NCBI GenBank assembly: GCA_002392405.1
Contig: DGGY01000013.1
Location: 1-51,791, forward strand
DNA length: 51,791 nucleotides
Direction: 5' to 3'
Origin: Treponema sp. UBA3862
GTDB taxonomy: Bacteria > Spirochaetota > Spirochaetia > Treponematales > Treponemataceae
Within the stretch, counting starts at the first letter, position 1; every line of letters starts with the position of its first letter. Below are positions 16,698 to 26,600 of this stretch, in pieces. The notes below the pieces were generated by a model. It did not search any database. It was not told the DNA's origin and saw nothing but the letters and a program-made list of their open reading frames with translations. A program made the translations under genes and the position numbers.

Positions 16698-18407
16698 CTA
16701 GAACAGATACTTACAGCTCAACTGTCCGTAGCTGTTGCGGCGGAAGTTGTAGAATTCTGAGTTTTTGTTATCTGTCTTAATGAGCATTCCTGATGCTGTT
16801 ACTGAGAAGTCATCAGCTGCCTTGATTGTAAGGGCAGGAATTACGAGGAAGTCTTTTGTTTCAACTTCGAAAATACCTTTAATATCAATCTTGATGCTCT
16901 CATGGTTGTAAGCGTCTGTAACGTCTACAATAACCTTGTTTCTGATGTATTTGTCATCTGAGTTGTAATCAACATCGTTATCTTTATAAGCACCCTCTTT
17001 TTCTTTGATTTTGTCTGACTTGAGGATGTATTTACCCTGTGTCTGAACGTTGATGTTCATGTTTGTCCAAGGCATATCCATATCAAAGCCTGCAACCCAC
17101 TGAACGCTGTTGTTCTGAATCCATGGATTGTCACCTGCAGTATCTTCTGTTAAGTAGTAAGCACCTTCACCGCGGATATTGAACTTCCAGATAACAGTTG
17201 CAAATTCAAGACCGAATACCTGCAACTGGTCATAGTTGAGTGATGGAAGTTCAACTTTCTGATTACCATATGTAAGATATGTCATAGCTTCTTTTTCAGC
17301 GTACTTCTGAATCACAGCTTTTGCAGCTAAAGCCTGTGCAGTTGCCAGATCAGAAGCCTGTCCACTTGTAAGTAAACCTGTTGCAATTTCAGTAGCTTCA
17401 GCAGTATGACGTGTAACCAATGCATTAAGGTAAGGAGCATCGGTAGCATTTAATTTTGTTGGATCAGCCATAACAGCAGATACTTCTGTCATAATAGCAT
17501 CTGAAATTGAACCAAGCATATTTCCGAGATTAGCACTAGGCTGCTTCCAGTGTCCGTAGTAGTAGCTCAAACCAAGGTCGAAATGTCCCAGGGTAAAGGT
17601 TGTGCGTGCACCAGCCTGTCCGTATTTAAGTGAATGAATATTATCTTCTGTAAGGTTATCAGATGAGAAGCTTGACATTTCCTGCAAGCCGTCAATGATT
17701 GAACCAAAATCACCAGCAGGGAGGGCTGCTGCAAGATCAATAGCCGCATTATGCTTTACGATTCCAGAAACCAGTTCTGTAAGGGTCTTTGAAGCAGCCG
17801 GCTGCCAGATTCCGTCAGAAGCAAGGCGGTCTACTGTCATCATCGGTGTGTAAACGCCTTCAAACTTTACGTTTGACGGTGTTGAATAAACTAAACGGAA
17901 CATCGGTTCTGCAATGCGGCGGTCGATGTAGTCAGGCATGATGAAGTCTGTGTAATCGTTTGCATTGAAGTTATCGATTACGTGTACTTTATCTCCTTTT
18001 CCCCATACAACCTTCATTTTACCGGCTTCAATCTGGAAGTTTCCAAGATAAGCGCGTGCTGTAAATTCGTCGAGAATGTCTTCCTTATAATCTCCAAGAG
18101 AGAATTTGTCAAACTTGAGTTTGAATGAAACATCTGAAGAAGCTCCGGAATAGTCAAAGTTAAGGCGTGCTGCCGGGCGGCCTTCTGTATACATATCCTG
18201 AACATCGAGACGTTCATCTTCGCCGTCACGAATATCTGTATAAACGCGTCCTGTAACTTCAGCGCTTCCGCTGATTGCAATTGCACTTTCTGATGATGAA
18301 GATGAGCCGAAATCATCCGAGCCAAAGTCATCCCATTCGTCTGCAGCAGCAAAACCTGCAATTGAAAGAGCAAGAGCAGCTGCCATCACTTTTTTAGCAA
18401 TTTTCAT
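16698..18407 (-). CDS. Outer-membrane beta-barrel-like protein of a LolA-like/transport locus
   Basis: A 569-residue protein with a signal peptide (about 1-22, ending AGFAAA) and a very acidic Asp/Ser stretch just after it (DEWDDFGSDDFGSSSSSES). The remainder has many amphipathic strands (VTGRVYTDIRD, VSFKLKFDKF, AYLGNFQIEAGKMKVVWGKGD) and ends SYGQLSCKYLF with a terminal Phe, as in outer-membrane barrels. The pattern resembles the DUF1302-like proteins found beside LolA-like and RND genes. It lies downstream of two LolA-like genes on the same strand, with GGAG before the start. An envelope lipid or hopanoid-type transport role is only inferred from context. Confidence 0.68.
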   Translation of the reverse strand: MKIAKKVMAAALALSIAGFAAADEWDDFGSDDFGSSSSSESAIAISGSAEVTGRVYTDIRDGEDERLDVQDMYTEGRPAARLNFDYSGASSDVSFKLKFDKFSLGDYKEDILDEFTARAYLGNFQIEAGKMKVVWGKGDKVHVIDNFNANDYTDFIMPDYIDRRIAEPMFRLVYSTPSNVKFEGVYTPMMTVDRLASDGIWQPAASKTLTELVSGIVKHNAAIDLAAALPAGDFGSIIDGLQEMSSFSSDNLTEDNIHSLKYGQAGARTTFTLGHFDLGLSYYYGHWKQPSANLGNMLGSISDAIMTEVSAVMADPTKLNATDAPYLNALVTRHTAEATEIATGLLTSGQASDLATAQALAAKAVIQKYAEKEAMTYLTYGNQKVELPSLNYDQLQVFGLEFATVIWKFNIRGEGAYYLTEDTAGDNPWIQNNSVQWVAGFDMDMPWTNMNINVQTQGKYILKSDKIKEKEGAYKDNDVDYNSDDKYIRNKVIVDVTDAYNHESIKIDIKGIFEVETKDFLVIPALTIKAADDFSVTASGMLIKTDNKNSEFYNFRRNSYGQLSCKYLF

Positions 18408-18649
18408 ATAATCTCCTATAAAAACTCCGCGTTAGCGGCGATGCAGGAGGCATCGAATCGCAGTTTTGCCAACGGCAAAATCTGCTGATTATAAAAAGTA
18501 CAGGGATGTACTTTTTATAATACCTCCTATAAAAGCTCCGCCTCAGCGGAGATTCAGGCATGTCCGGTACTGTCATTTTTACTGTAAAGCAGAATGCCGT
18601 GTAAGGCACGGCAATGACAATCATTTCCGGACATCTGCCGTTTTTTGAT
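18408..18649. repeat. Hairpin-dense intergenic element with an internal direct repeat
   Basis: The 242-bp gap between the LolA-like gene and the barrel gene holds a direct repeat about 110 bp apart (TCCTATAAAAACTCCGC at 18413, TCCTATAAAAGCTCCGC at 18523). It also holds several perfect stems. TTTTGCC/GGCAAAA lies near 18471. ATTATAAAAAGTACA pairs with its reverse complement at 18488-18521. CTCCGC/GCGGAG lies near 18535. A nested 75-nt structure spans 18560-18634 (ATGTCCGG/CCGGACAT outside, TGCCGTG/CACGGCA inside). No T-run follows, so it is not a simple terminator. Confidence 0.65.
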
Positions 18650-19453
18650 TTATTTACCTGTGTTAAGCCAGTTCTGTGTAAAGTAGCGGTCTGAAATTTC
18701 CTTATCAAGTACCTGCTTTCCTGTAGATACAACTGTTGCACGTCCTGAAGCAAGGTTTGTTGTCTTTACCTGCTGGCGAATCCAGTAATTCTTTCCTGTT
18801 ATGCCTGCAACTTTACCGAACTTTTCAATTTCCTGAGTTTTGATCATTACATCTTTTTTATCGTAGTATTCGATGCGTACAGGAAGGTTTGAAGTTTTTT
18901 CGATAAACTGAATGCGGTAAGCAAATTCAACGTTCTTGTTTGCAACCGGTACAGACTTAATCTTCCAGCAGTCAACTTCTGTTCCGTTTGATTTTGCCTT
19001 TGCGCTTTCTGAAAGCATTTCATGTGTATCATCTTCTGCCTTGCGGACTGTCATGTCGTTGTAAGTAAATTCTGAACCTACCCATGACTTCTGTCTTTCG
19101 GCAGCAGCAATACGGCGTGTTGTTTTTAATGAAGGAAGATAAATCCATTTATCGTCTGACTTACCTTTCTTTTCTGCCTGAAGAATACGTGTATCCTTTA
19201 CTGAAGCAGGAGTACGGATATCAAATACTGTAGAAATGATATCGTTCTTGCGGTTTCCGAACTGATTGATTTCACGGTGTTCAGCAAGTTTTCCGCTTTT
19301 ATCGTAAAGATCCATAATTAAAAGTGTCTGTGAGTAACTTGGAACATCCATGTCACACAGTCTTTTTACAACAGCAGCGGCATCTTCTGCAAATGCAGCA
19401 GTTCCCAAACAAGCAGCAGCAACAAGAGCTGCAATTAACGTAGATTTTTTCAT
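18650..19453 (-). CDS. LolA-like outer-membrane lipoprotein-sorting protein, copy 1
   Basis: A 267-residue exported protein with a signal peptide (MKKSTLIAALVAAACLGTAAFA). The mature part has the LolA-like half-barrel pattern of the family usually called outer membrane lipoprotein-sorting protein: MDLYDKSGKLAEHR, IISTVFDIRTPASVKDTR, KWIYLPSLKTTRRIAAAER, and Tyr-rich C-terminal strands. These proteins are often encoded beside RND/MMPL exporters and DUF1302-like barrels; only the barrel is here. The next gene upstream is a close paralogue with long identical stretches. GGAGG precedes the start. Probably periplasmic. Confidence 0.82.
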   Translation of the reverse strand: MKKSTLIAALVAAACLGTAAFAEDAAAVVKRLCDMDVPSYSQTLLIMDLYDKSGKLAEHREINQFGNRKNDIISTVFDIRTPASVKDTRILQAEKKGKSDDKWIYLPSLKTTRRIAAAERQKSWVGSEFTYNDMTVRKAEDDTHEMLSESAKAKSNGTEVDCWKIKSVPVANKNVEFAYRIQFIEKTSNLPVRIEYYDKKDVMIKTQEIEKFGKVAGITGKNYWIRQQVKTTNLASGRATVVSTGKQVLDKEISDRYFTQNWLNTGK

Positions 19454-19582
19454 AAACTGTAGTCCTCCAACTTATGAGCATAAAAATAACTGCTATAAGT
19501 ATAACACAGTTTATTTTCTTTACAGTTTTAAAAATATAAATTCTAAAGGTAATATCAATATTTTAAAACTTTTAATATAAAA

Positions 19583-19625
19583 AAGACCTTAAAAACACTG
19601 AAAATCACAGGCATTAAGGTCCTTT
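19583..19625 (-). terminator. Rho-independent terminator of LolA-like copy 2
   Basis: GACCTTAA (19585-19592) pairs with TTAAGGTC (19614-19621). On the minus strand the stem is followed by a T-rich run. It lies between the two paralogous genes, so each copy may be expressed separately. Confidence 0.7.
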
Positions 19626-19641
19626 TTACTGAAAATCAGTT

Positions 19642-20442
19642 TTATTTACCGGTGTTGAGCCAGTTCTGTGTAAAGTAGCGGTCTGAAATTTCCTTATCAA
19701 GTACCTGTTTCATAATCTTTACAAGTGTCGAATGTCCTGTCTCAACATTTGTAGTTCTTACCTGCTGGCGGATCCAGTATGACTTGCCTGTTTCACCCTG
19801 CACTTTTGCAAACTTTTCAATACACTGAGTTTTAAAAAGAGTGTCTTTTTTATCGTAGTATTCAATGCGTACAGGAAGATAAGAAACCTTTTCATAGAAT
19901 ACGATGCGGTAAGCGAATTCAACATTCTTGTTTACAAGCGGAACTGACTTAATCTGCCAGCAGGCAACTTCTGTTTCGTTTGATTTTACCTTTGCGTTTT
20001 CCGAAAGCATTTCATGTGTATCGTCTTCTGCCTTACGGATTGTCATATCGTTGTAAGTAAAATCTGTTCCTACCCATGACTTTTGTCTTTCTGCTGCGGC
20101 AATACGGCGTGTTGTCTTTAATGATGGAAGATAAATCCATTTATCGTCTGACTTGCCTTTTTTTTCTGCCTGAAGAATACGGGTATCTTTTACTGAGGCA
20201 GGAGTGCGGATATCGAATACTGTTGAAACAATATCATTCTTGCGGTTTCCGTACTGCCTGATATCACGGCGTTCTGTTACATTGCCGTTTTTATCAATCA
20301 GGTCAGCTTCGAATACTGTCTGTGAATAATCAGGCGGTGTAAGATCGCATGATTTTTTAACAACTGAAAGTGCATCATCTGCAAAGACATCTGCACTCAA
20401 AACCAATACGGCTGCTAAAGCCATAAAAACAGATTTTTTCAT
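19642..20442 (-). CDS. LolA-like outer-membrane lipoprotein-sorting protein, copy 2
   Basis: A 266-residue exported protein with a signal peptide ending at about residue 21 (LSADVFA). It has the same fold signatures as the gene 190 bp downstream. About 60 residues, from GNRKND to RQKSWVG, differ at one or two positions, and the last 21 residues are identical, while the N-terminus and a central segment have diverged. This mosaic suggests tandem duplication with later gene conversion. GGAGG precedes the start. The ligand is unknown; lipoprotein or lipid shuttling across the periplasm is the family expectation. Confidence 0.82.
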   Translation of the reverse strand: MKKSVFMALAAVLVLSADVFADDALSVVKKSCDLTPPDYSQTVFEADLIDKNGNVTERRDIRQYGNRKNDIVSTVFDIRTPASVKDTRILQAEKKGKSDDKWIYLPSLKTTRRIAAAERQKSWVGTDFTYNDMTIRKAEDDTHEMLSENAKVKSNETEVACWQIKSVPLVNKNVEFAYRIVFYEKVSYLPVRIEYYDKKDTLFKTQCIEKFAKVQGETGKSYWIRQQVRTTNVETGHSTLVKIMKQVLDKEISDRYFTQNWLNTGK

Positions 20443-20720
20443 AAACTCTTTTTACCTCCGGTTATTTTGAAAAAATAATTTTTAATTATAATGTTTAACA
20501 ATACATTATTACAAATATTGTCAGTATGTCAATTTAGTGATAAAAATAATGTTATTCATCAGGGGATTTTTTGTTTTATCTGCCGCAAAAACTGCAATAA
20601 GGCGGCTTTAAGCATAAAATAACTGTCATTTTAAATAAAAAAGGTCGATATATTTAAAAAGTTGTACTAAAATATTATAAAGGTATATAAAAAGAGATTT
20701 ATCAGAAAAAAGGTGGACAA

Positions 20721-22799
20721 ATGAAATACTCAAAACGTCACTCAATTTCAACAAGAATTATTTTAAGTGTTGCAATTCAGACTTCTGCGCTTTTATTCCT
20801 GCTGGGCTTGGTAATCTATTCACGAATCAAGCCGCTCAATGAAGGAAGCTTTACAGAAAAACTTTCTACAACCATGCGTCTTACAGACTCTACTCTTTCT
20901 GCCTTCTTGAGTTCCCTTACAAGCGACTCAATAATGCTTGGTGACCTTTATTTAAATGACGACAACGAAGAAACCGTAAAAGAACTTTCAGAGATGATTG
21001 TAAACGGTGCGGACTATCTTATTGCGGGTGCCATTGCTACCAGTGACGGAAGAATTCTTGGTTTTCCTGAAGGCCGCTTTTCTTTTGAAGATGTAGAAAA
21101 TGCCGAATGGTATCAGAATGTACTTGATACTCCGGACTATCCTTTCTTCTCTCCTGTTTATGAAAACGAAGACGGCAAAGTTGCAGGTATTGCAGCACAC
21201 GCAGTCTTAAATGACCAGGGAGAAACAATTGCCGTTTCGTTTGTAGAATACGATACAATGGCTTTAAGCGTTCTTATCGGTGACGAAACTTCAATGGGCG
21301 ACATTAAGTTCTATATTCTTGATTCAGAAACAAATCTCGTTCTTGATCCGTTTGACGTAGACCATGTATTTAAAAACGCTGCACAGACTGATCTTACAAC
21401 CCTTCAGTCATACATGCAGGGCGACTATAAAATTGAAAGGGAAGAATTCCACGGAGAAACTTACGAAATCCGTATCCTCCCGTCAGAAAACGACTATTTT
21501 GCCTTAGACTATGCAATGCTTATTCCTATCGACACAATGAATGCAAGTACAGATGCTATTTTCCAGACAATCGTATTTGCAATCATCGGCGGTATCGGAA
21601 TTTCCATTTTAATCGCCTTTATTCTTGCGCGTGCAATTACAAAAGCTCTTAAAAAACTCATTGCAATCCTTAAAAACATTTCTGAAGGAAACGGTGACCT
21701 TACAGTACGCATTCCAGTTGATTCAAAAGACGAACTCGGTCAGCTGGCTACATACTTTAACCTTACAATTGAAAAGATTGCCAACTCCCTCAAGTCAATT
21801 ATCTTTGAATCTTCAATGATGGCTTCAAAGGGTAAGGAACTTTCAGCCAACATGACTTTCTCTGCAAACTCAATTTCAGACATCAACAATTCCGTTTCAG
21901 GAATTAAAGATGATATCGTTAACCAGAGTGCAGGTGTTGAACAGACAAACGTAACCCTCAACGAAATTGCAAAGAACATTGAAAAACTCAATACAAACAT
22001 CATCAACCAGGCAGAAAGCGTTACTCAGTCTTCTGCTGCCGTTGAAGAAATGGTTGCAAACATAGCTTCTGTAACAAAGATTCTTGAAAAGAACCAGGAA
22101 AACGTTGTTCAGCTCGCAGAATCTGCTGAAGAAGGTAAACAGCTTATTGCAAAGACTGTAGAAATGACAAACCGCATCTCTGACGATTCTGAAGGCCTTC
22201 TTGAAACTTCTGCAATCATCCAGAACATTGCCGAACAGACTAACCTTCTTGCCATGAACGCCGCAATCGAAGCTGCTCACGCCGGTGAATCAGGTAAAGG
22301 TTTTGCCGTTGTTGCAGACGAAATCCGTAAACTTGCAGAAGACTCTAACGCCCAGGGTAAGAAAATCAGTGACGTACTTGTTCATCTGCGCGAAATGATT
22401 GTAACAATGACAAAAGATGCTCAGGAAATGCAGAATCAGTTCGATGCCATCTTCGAAAATACTCAGACTGTTAAACAGCAGGAAGGCGTTATCAAGCAGG
22501 CAATGGACGAACAGACTGCCGGTTCAAATCAGATTCTTGATGCAATGCACCTTATCAATACAATCACAACAGACGTACGCAACAGTTCAACTATCATGGA
22601 AGAAGGAAGTAAAGAAATTCTCATTGAAATGGAAAAACTTTCTAAAGCCACAGTTAAGATTAACGGCGCTATGATGAGCATTGCTTCAGGCGTTACAAAC
22701 CTCAACAAGACTATGCAGGACGTTAATAAAGTTTCTGACGATACAAACCAGTCAATCGGCCACGTATCAGAAGAAATTTCTAAATTCAAAGTAGACTAG
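20721..22799 (+). CDS. Methyl-accepting chemotaxis protein with Cache sensor
   Basis: The 692-residue receptor has TM1 (about 12-33), an extracytoplasmic double-Cache-like sensor (about 40-280), TM2 (about 283-305), a HAMP domain (about 306-360) and a long cytoplasmic coiled coil. The coiled coil includes the conserved signalling tip [19 protein letters not shown] (about 503-522), where CheA and CheW bind. The sensor contains [10 protein letters not shown] and [19 protein letters not shown], typical of ligand-binding Cache domains. The ligand is not predictable. GGTGG precedes the ATG. It is monocistronic, with a possible TTGTAC/TATATA promoter around 20663-20690. Confidence 0.93.
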   Translation: MKYSKRHSISTRIILSVAIQTSALLFLLGLVIYSRIKPLNEGSFTEKLSTTMRLTDSTLSAFLSSLTSDSIMLGDLYLNDDNEETVKELSEMIVNGADYLIAGAIATSDGRILGFPEGRFSFEDVENAEWYQNVLDTPDYPFFSPVYENEDGKVAGIAAHAVLNDQGETIAVSFVEYDTMALSVLIGDETSMGDIKFYILDSETNLVLDPFDVDHVFKNAAQTDLTTLQSYMQGDYKIEREEFHGETYEIRILPSENDYFALDYAMLIPIDTMNASTDAIFQTIVFAIIGGIGISILIAFILARAITKALKKLIAILKNISEGNGDLTVRIPVDSKDELGQLATYFNLTIEKIANSLKSIIFESSMMASKGKELSANMTFSANSISDINNSVSGIKDDIVNQSAGVEQTNVTLNEIAKNIEKLNTNIINQAESVTQSSAAVEEMVANIASVTKILEKNQENVVQLAESAEEGKQLIAKTVEMTNRISDDSEGLLETSAIIQNIAEQTNLLAMNAAIEAAHAGESGKGFAVVADEIRKLAEDSNAQGKKISDVLVHLREMIVTMTKDAQEMQNQFDAIFENTQTVKQQEGVIKQAMDEQTAGSNQILDAMHLINTITTDVRNSSTIMEEGSKEILIEMEKLSKATVKINGAMMSIASGVTNLNKTMQDVNKVSDDTNQSIGHVSEEISKFKVD

Positions 22800-22800
22800 A

Positions 22801-22945
22801 ATTGGAAAATCCATCCCTGGATTTTCCAATTCGCAGCAATTTTCTTCGAAAATTCCTGCTTTTCTGGGACCGCACATCCTTGTGCGGCATTTACTGTATA
22901 ATATGTTCAATTTATCCCGCAGCAATTTTCTTCGAAAATTCAGGC
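22801..22945. repeat. Hairpin-rich dispersed repeat, copy 1 (downstream of the chemoreceptor gene)
   Basis: It starts one base after the mcp stop with a perfect 12-bp stem (TTGGAAAATCCA, loop TCCC). A second stem follows around TTTTCTTCGAAAATTCCTGC. About 100 bp align with 31720-31818 behind groES, including CATCCCTGGATT and TTTTCTTCGAAAATTCCTGC. A second partial copy of the GCAGCAATTTTCTTCGAAAA segment at 22919-22938 runs up to the stop codon of pth. Confidence 0.75.
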
Positions 22946-23602
22946 TTCCACCAGTTTCTTTTTGCTCCAGCCCTGTAAAAGGCGCTGGAGGTTTTCGTCT
23001 GTGGATAATAAGAGTTTTGCGAAAAGTTCGTTTGTCAGGGAAAATTCCTGCGCTAAAACAATCTGCTCATCTGCCGAAAAATTGCTCAAAACATAATCTG
23101 CTATATCGCGGTTTACGGGTTTTGTAAGTCCGAAACGAAGGCGCCAGAAATCCGGCGTTCCGAAAGAAGCTTTCATTGACCTTAAGCCGTTGTGTCCGCC
23201 AAGTCCCCCGCTCCACTTTAAGCTGACTGTCCCGAGCGGGAGTTCAAGTTCATCATGCACTACAAGAATTTCTTCAGGCTTTATTTTAAAAAAGTGTGCA
23301 AGTTCACTCACACTTTCGCCGCTTAAATTCATGTAGGTTAAGGGCTTTAAAAAATAAATTTTATCAGGAGCACCTTCTGGAACTACTGCAGGTGAACCGT
23401 CTTTTTTTGAGTACATGCCGGTTTCTGCAAACCACTGTACCAGCACTGAAGGTTCTGCTGCAGCGTAGTCGCCTTTAAATTTATTTATGAAATTTAATCT
23501 GTTATAAAAAGGCAGCTGAGAAGCAAACTGCCAGGCAACATTGTGGCGTGTTTTTTCATATTCAGGACCGTAATTTCCTAAAAAAGCAACGAGTCTTATC
23601 AT
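22940..23602 (-). CDS. pth: Peptidyl-tRNA hydrolase
   Basis: A 220-residue enzyme that releases tRNA from peptidyl-tRNAs dropped by ribosomes. The start at 23602 (MIRLVAFLGN) matches the family N-terminus; 14 further in-frame upstream residues are unlikely. Active-site residues are present: Asn10 (LGNYG), His20 (TRHN), Asp117 (VHDELELPLG) and Asn138 (GGHNGLRS). The usual Pro of GNPG is Tyr11 here, a small oddity. There is no Shine-Dalgarno; TATACT lies 8 nt before the ATG on the minus strand. The gene diverges from dnaE across 58 bp. Confidence 0.92.
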   Translation of the reverse strand: MIRLVAFLGNYGPEYEKTRHNVAWQFASQLPFYNRLNFINKFKGDYAAAEPSVLVQWFAETGMYSKKDGSPAVVPEGAPDKIYFLKPLTYMNLSGESVSELAHFFKIKPEEILVVHDELELPLGTVSLKWSGGLGGHNGLRSMKASFGTPDFWRLRFGLTKPVNRDIADYVLSNFSADEQIVLAQEFSLTNELFAKLLLSTDENLQRLLQGWSKKKLVEA

Positions 23603-23660
23603 ACCATGACAGTATAGCCTTTTTATGATAAAATAAGAATACATTTTTTTGGGGATAATT

Positions 23661-26600
23661 ATGGCAGATTACCACGTTTTTGATGATGCTCCGGAAGGGA
23701 CTCCGGTTGCAGGGTTCGTTCATCTTCATGTTCACTCAGATTACTCGCTCTTAGACAGCTGCGCTAAACTTGATGACCTTGTAGCAAAGGCAAAAAGGCT
23801 TAATATGCCGGCGCTGGCTCTTACTGACCACGGAAACATGTTCGGTGCACTCAATTTTGAAAAACTCTGCCATAAAAACGGAATTAATCCGATTGTTGGG
23901 GAAGAATTTTATGTTGCTTACGGAAGCCATCTTGAAAAAAACGATGTTCCCTACTCTCACAAAGGCGAAGACGGAGACAGGCAGGCACGCTATTTCCATT
24001 TGATTCTTCTCTGCGAAAACCAGACCGGTTACAAAAATATGTGCTGGCTTTCTTCAATTGCTTACCAGGAAGGACTTTATTACGGCAAACCGCGCATTGA
24101 CTGGGAACTGCTTGAAAAATACCACGAAGGTATAATCTGTCTTTCTGCATGTATTGCAGGCGAACTCCCGCAGCTTTTACTTGCAGGGATGGACAAAGAA
24201 GCTGAAGAGTTTGCTTTAAAATACAAAAATCTTTTTGGTCCTGACCACTATTACATTGAACTTCAGGACCACGGACTTGAAGACCAGAAAACTGTAAATA
24301 AAAAGCTGATTGAACTTGCACACCGGCTTGATATTCCGCTGGTAGTAACTAACGACATTCACTATGTTGAACAGGAAGACTGGGAAGCACAGGACTGTCT
24401 TCGCTGCATCGGATTTAAGAAAAACCTGACTGAACCTCATCAGACTATGGGCGGGGAAAACCATGAATGGTATTTTAAAACCGAACAGGAAATGCGCCTT
24501 CTTTTCCCTGACTGTCCTGAAGCCTATGAAAACACCATCAAGATTGCAAACATGTGTGATCTTACCATTCATCAGTACTCAACACCTGAACTTAAAGGCT
24601 GTCTGCCGCGCTTTGAACTTCCTAAAGAATTCCAGAAGCACGGGGACGAATATACAAAAAACCAGGATGACTATATGCGGCACCTGGTTGAACAGGGCTT
24701 AAGAAAACGCTACCCAAAAATTACGCCGGTCATCAGGCAGAGGGCTGAATATGAGCTTGGAATCATCTTTAAGATGGGCTTTTCAGGATACTTCCTTATT
24801 GTATGGGAATTCATCAACTGGTCTAAATCAACCTGGGATAATGTAAACAATAAGCCAAAGCCATACATTCCAATCGGACCTGGACGAGGTTCTGGAGCGG
24901 GTTCTCTGGTTGCCTATGCGCTTGGAATTACTGATATTGACCCCTTCCGCTTTAAACTCATTTTCGAACGCTTCTTAAATCCAGAGCGCGTCTCAATGCC
25001 TGACTTTGACGTTGATATGGACTTCGACTACCGCCAGGATATCATCCAGCACACACGCGATTTGTACGGAGATCCTCAGGTAGGCCACATTGTAACTTTC
25101 GGTACCTTAAAACCTAAAAACTGTATTGCAGACGTTGGCCGCACTTTAGGAATTCCTCTTGCTGAAGTAAACATGCTTAAAAAACTTGTTCCTGAGAATC
25201 CTAAAGTAAAACTCAAGAACTGTTTTGAACCGCCTACAGAAAAATTCCCTGACGGCGGGCTGCTCGCTCCTTACCGCCATGACCCGCGCTATGAACGTCT
25301 CTTTGACCTTGCACTTAAACTTGAAGGCTGTAAAAGAAACACCGGTCTTCACGCCTCAGGAATGGTAATCGGACTTACAGCCCTTCCTGACTGGGCGCCT
25401 GTCTTTAAGGACTCTAAAACAGGCGAAGTTGGCGTTCAGTACACGATGGATATTATTGAACCATGCGGTCTTGTAAAATTCGACTATCTCGGTCTTAAAA
25501 CCCTTTCGCTCATCCGCTATGCTGAAAACATAATCAACAAGCACAAAAAAGAAGGTGAACCTCAGTTCGTATGCGCTGAAGTAAGCGAAAGCGATCCTAA
25601 AACATTTGACCTGTTTAAGAAAGGTGACTCTGTTGCCGTCTTCCAGTTTGAGTCTCCCGGCATGCAGAAAATTCTGCGTCAGTTTGAGCCTGAAAAACTT
25701 GAAGACCTGGTTGCCTTAAATGCCCTCTACCGTCCGGGTCCTATGGACTACATTCCAAACTACATCGACGGTAAGTGGAAACCAGAAACAATCCATTATC
25801 CTGACCCTTGTCTTGAGCCTATTCTCAAAGAAACCTACGGCGTTATGGTTTATCAGGAACAGGTAATGCAGGTTTCTCAGAGAATTGCAGGCTTCTCCCT
25901 TGGCGGCGCCGACATGCTCCGCCGCGCCATGGGTAAGAAAAAGCCTGAAGTAATGGCAGAAAAACGCGTTGAATTTGAAGAAGGCGCCGTTAAGCAGGGC
26001 TTTACAAAGGAACATGCTGCTGAAATTTTTGATATCATGGTTCCCTTCGCAGGCTATGGTTTTAACAAATCACACGCGGCGGCTTACTCTGTTCTTGCTT
26101 ACCGCACGGGCTTTCTTAAGGCAAATTATCCTGCTGAGTTTATGGCGGCAAACCTTACAAACGAAATCACTTCAACAGATGGTCTTCCAATCTACATTGC
26201 AGAAGCAAGGCGCATGGGAATTCCTGTTGATGCACCTGATGTTAACCGCTCTGACGACATTTTTGATGTTGTCGACGGTCACATTGTATTCGGCTTCCGC
26301 GGTATAAAAGGTATGGGAACTTCCGCAGCCCAGGCAATTGTTCGCGAACGGACTGAAAACGGACCGTTTACTGACTTCCTTAACTTTATTGAAAGAATCA
26401 TCACGGTAAAAGACGACATTATTGACGAAGAAACAGGCAAAAAGAAAGGTGAAAAGCTTGCGGTAAACAAAAAAGCCGTTGAAGTATTAATCAAATGCGG
26501 CGGCTTTGATAACATGGGCAAAAACCGCCCTACCCTGCTTGCAAACCTCGACGGCGTGTGGTCGTATACAGAAAAAAAACTGGGCGGTAACGAAGAAGGC

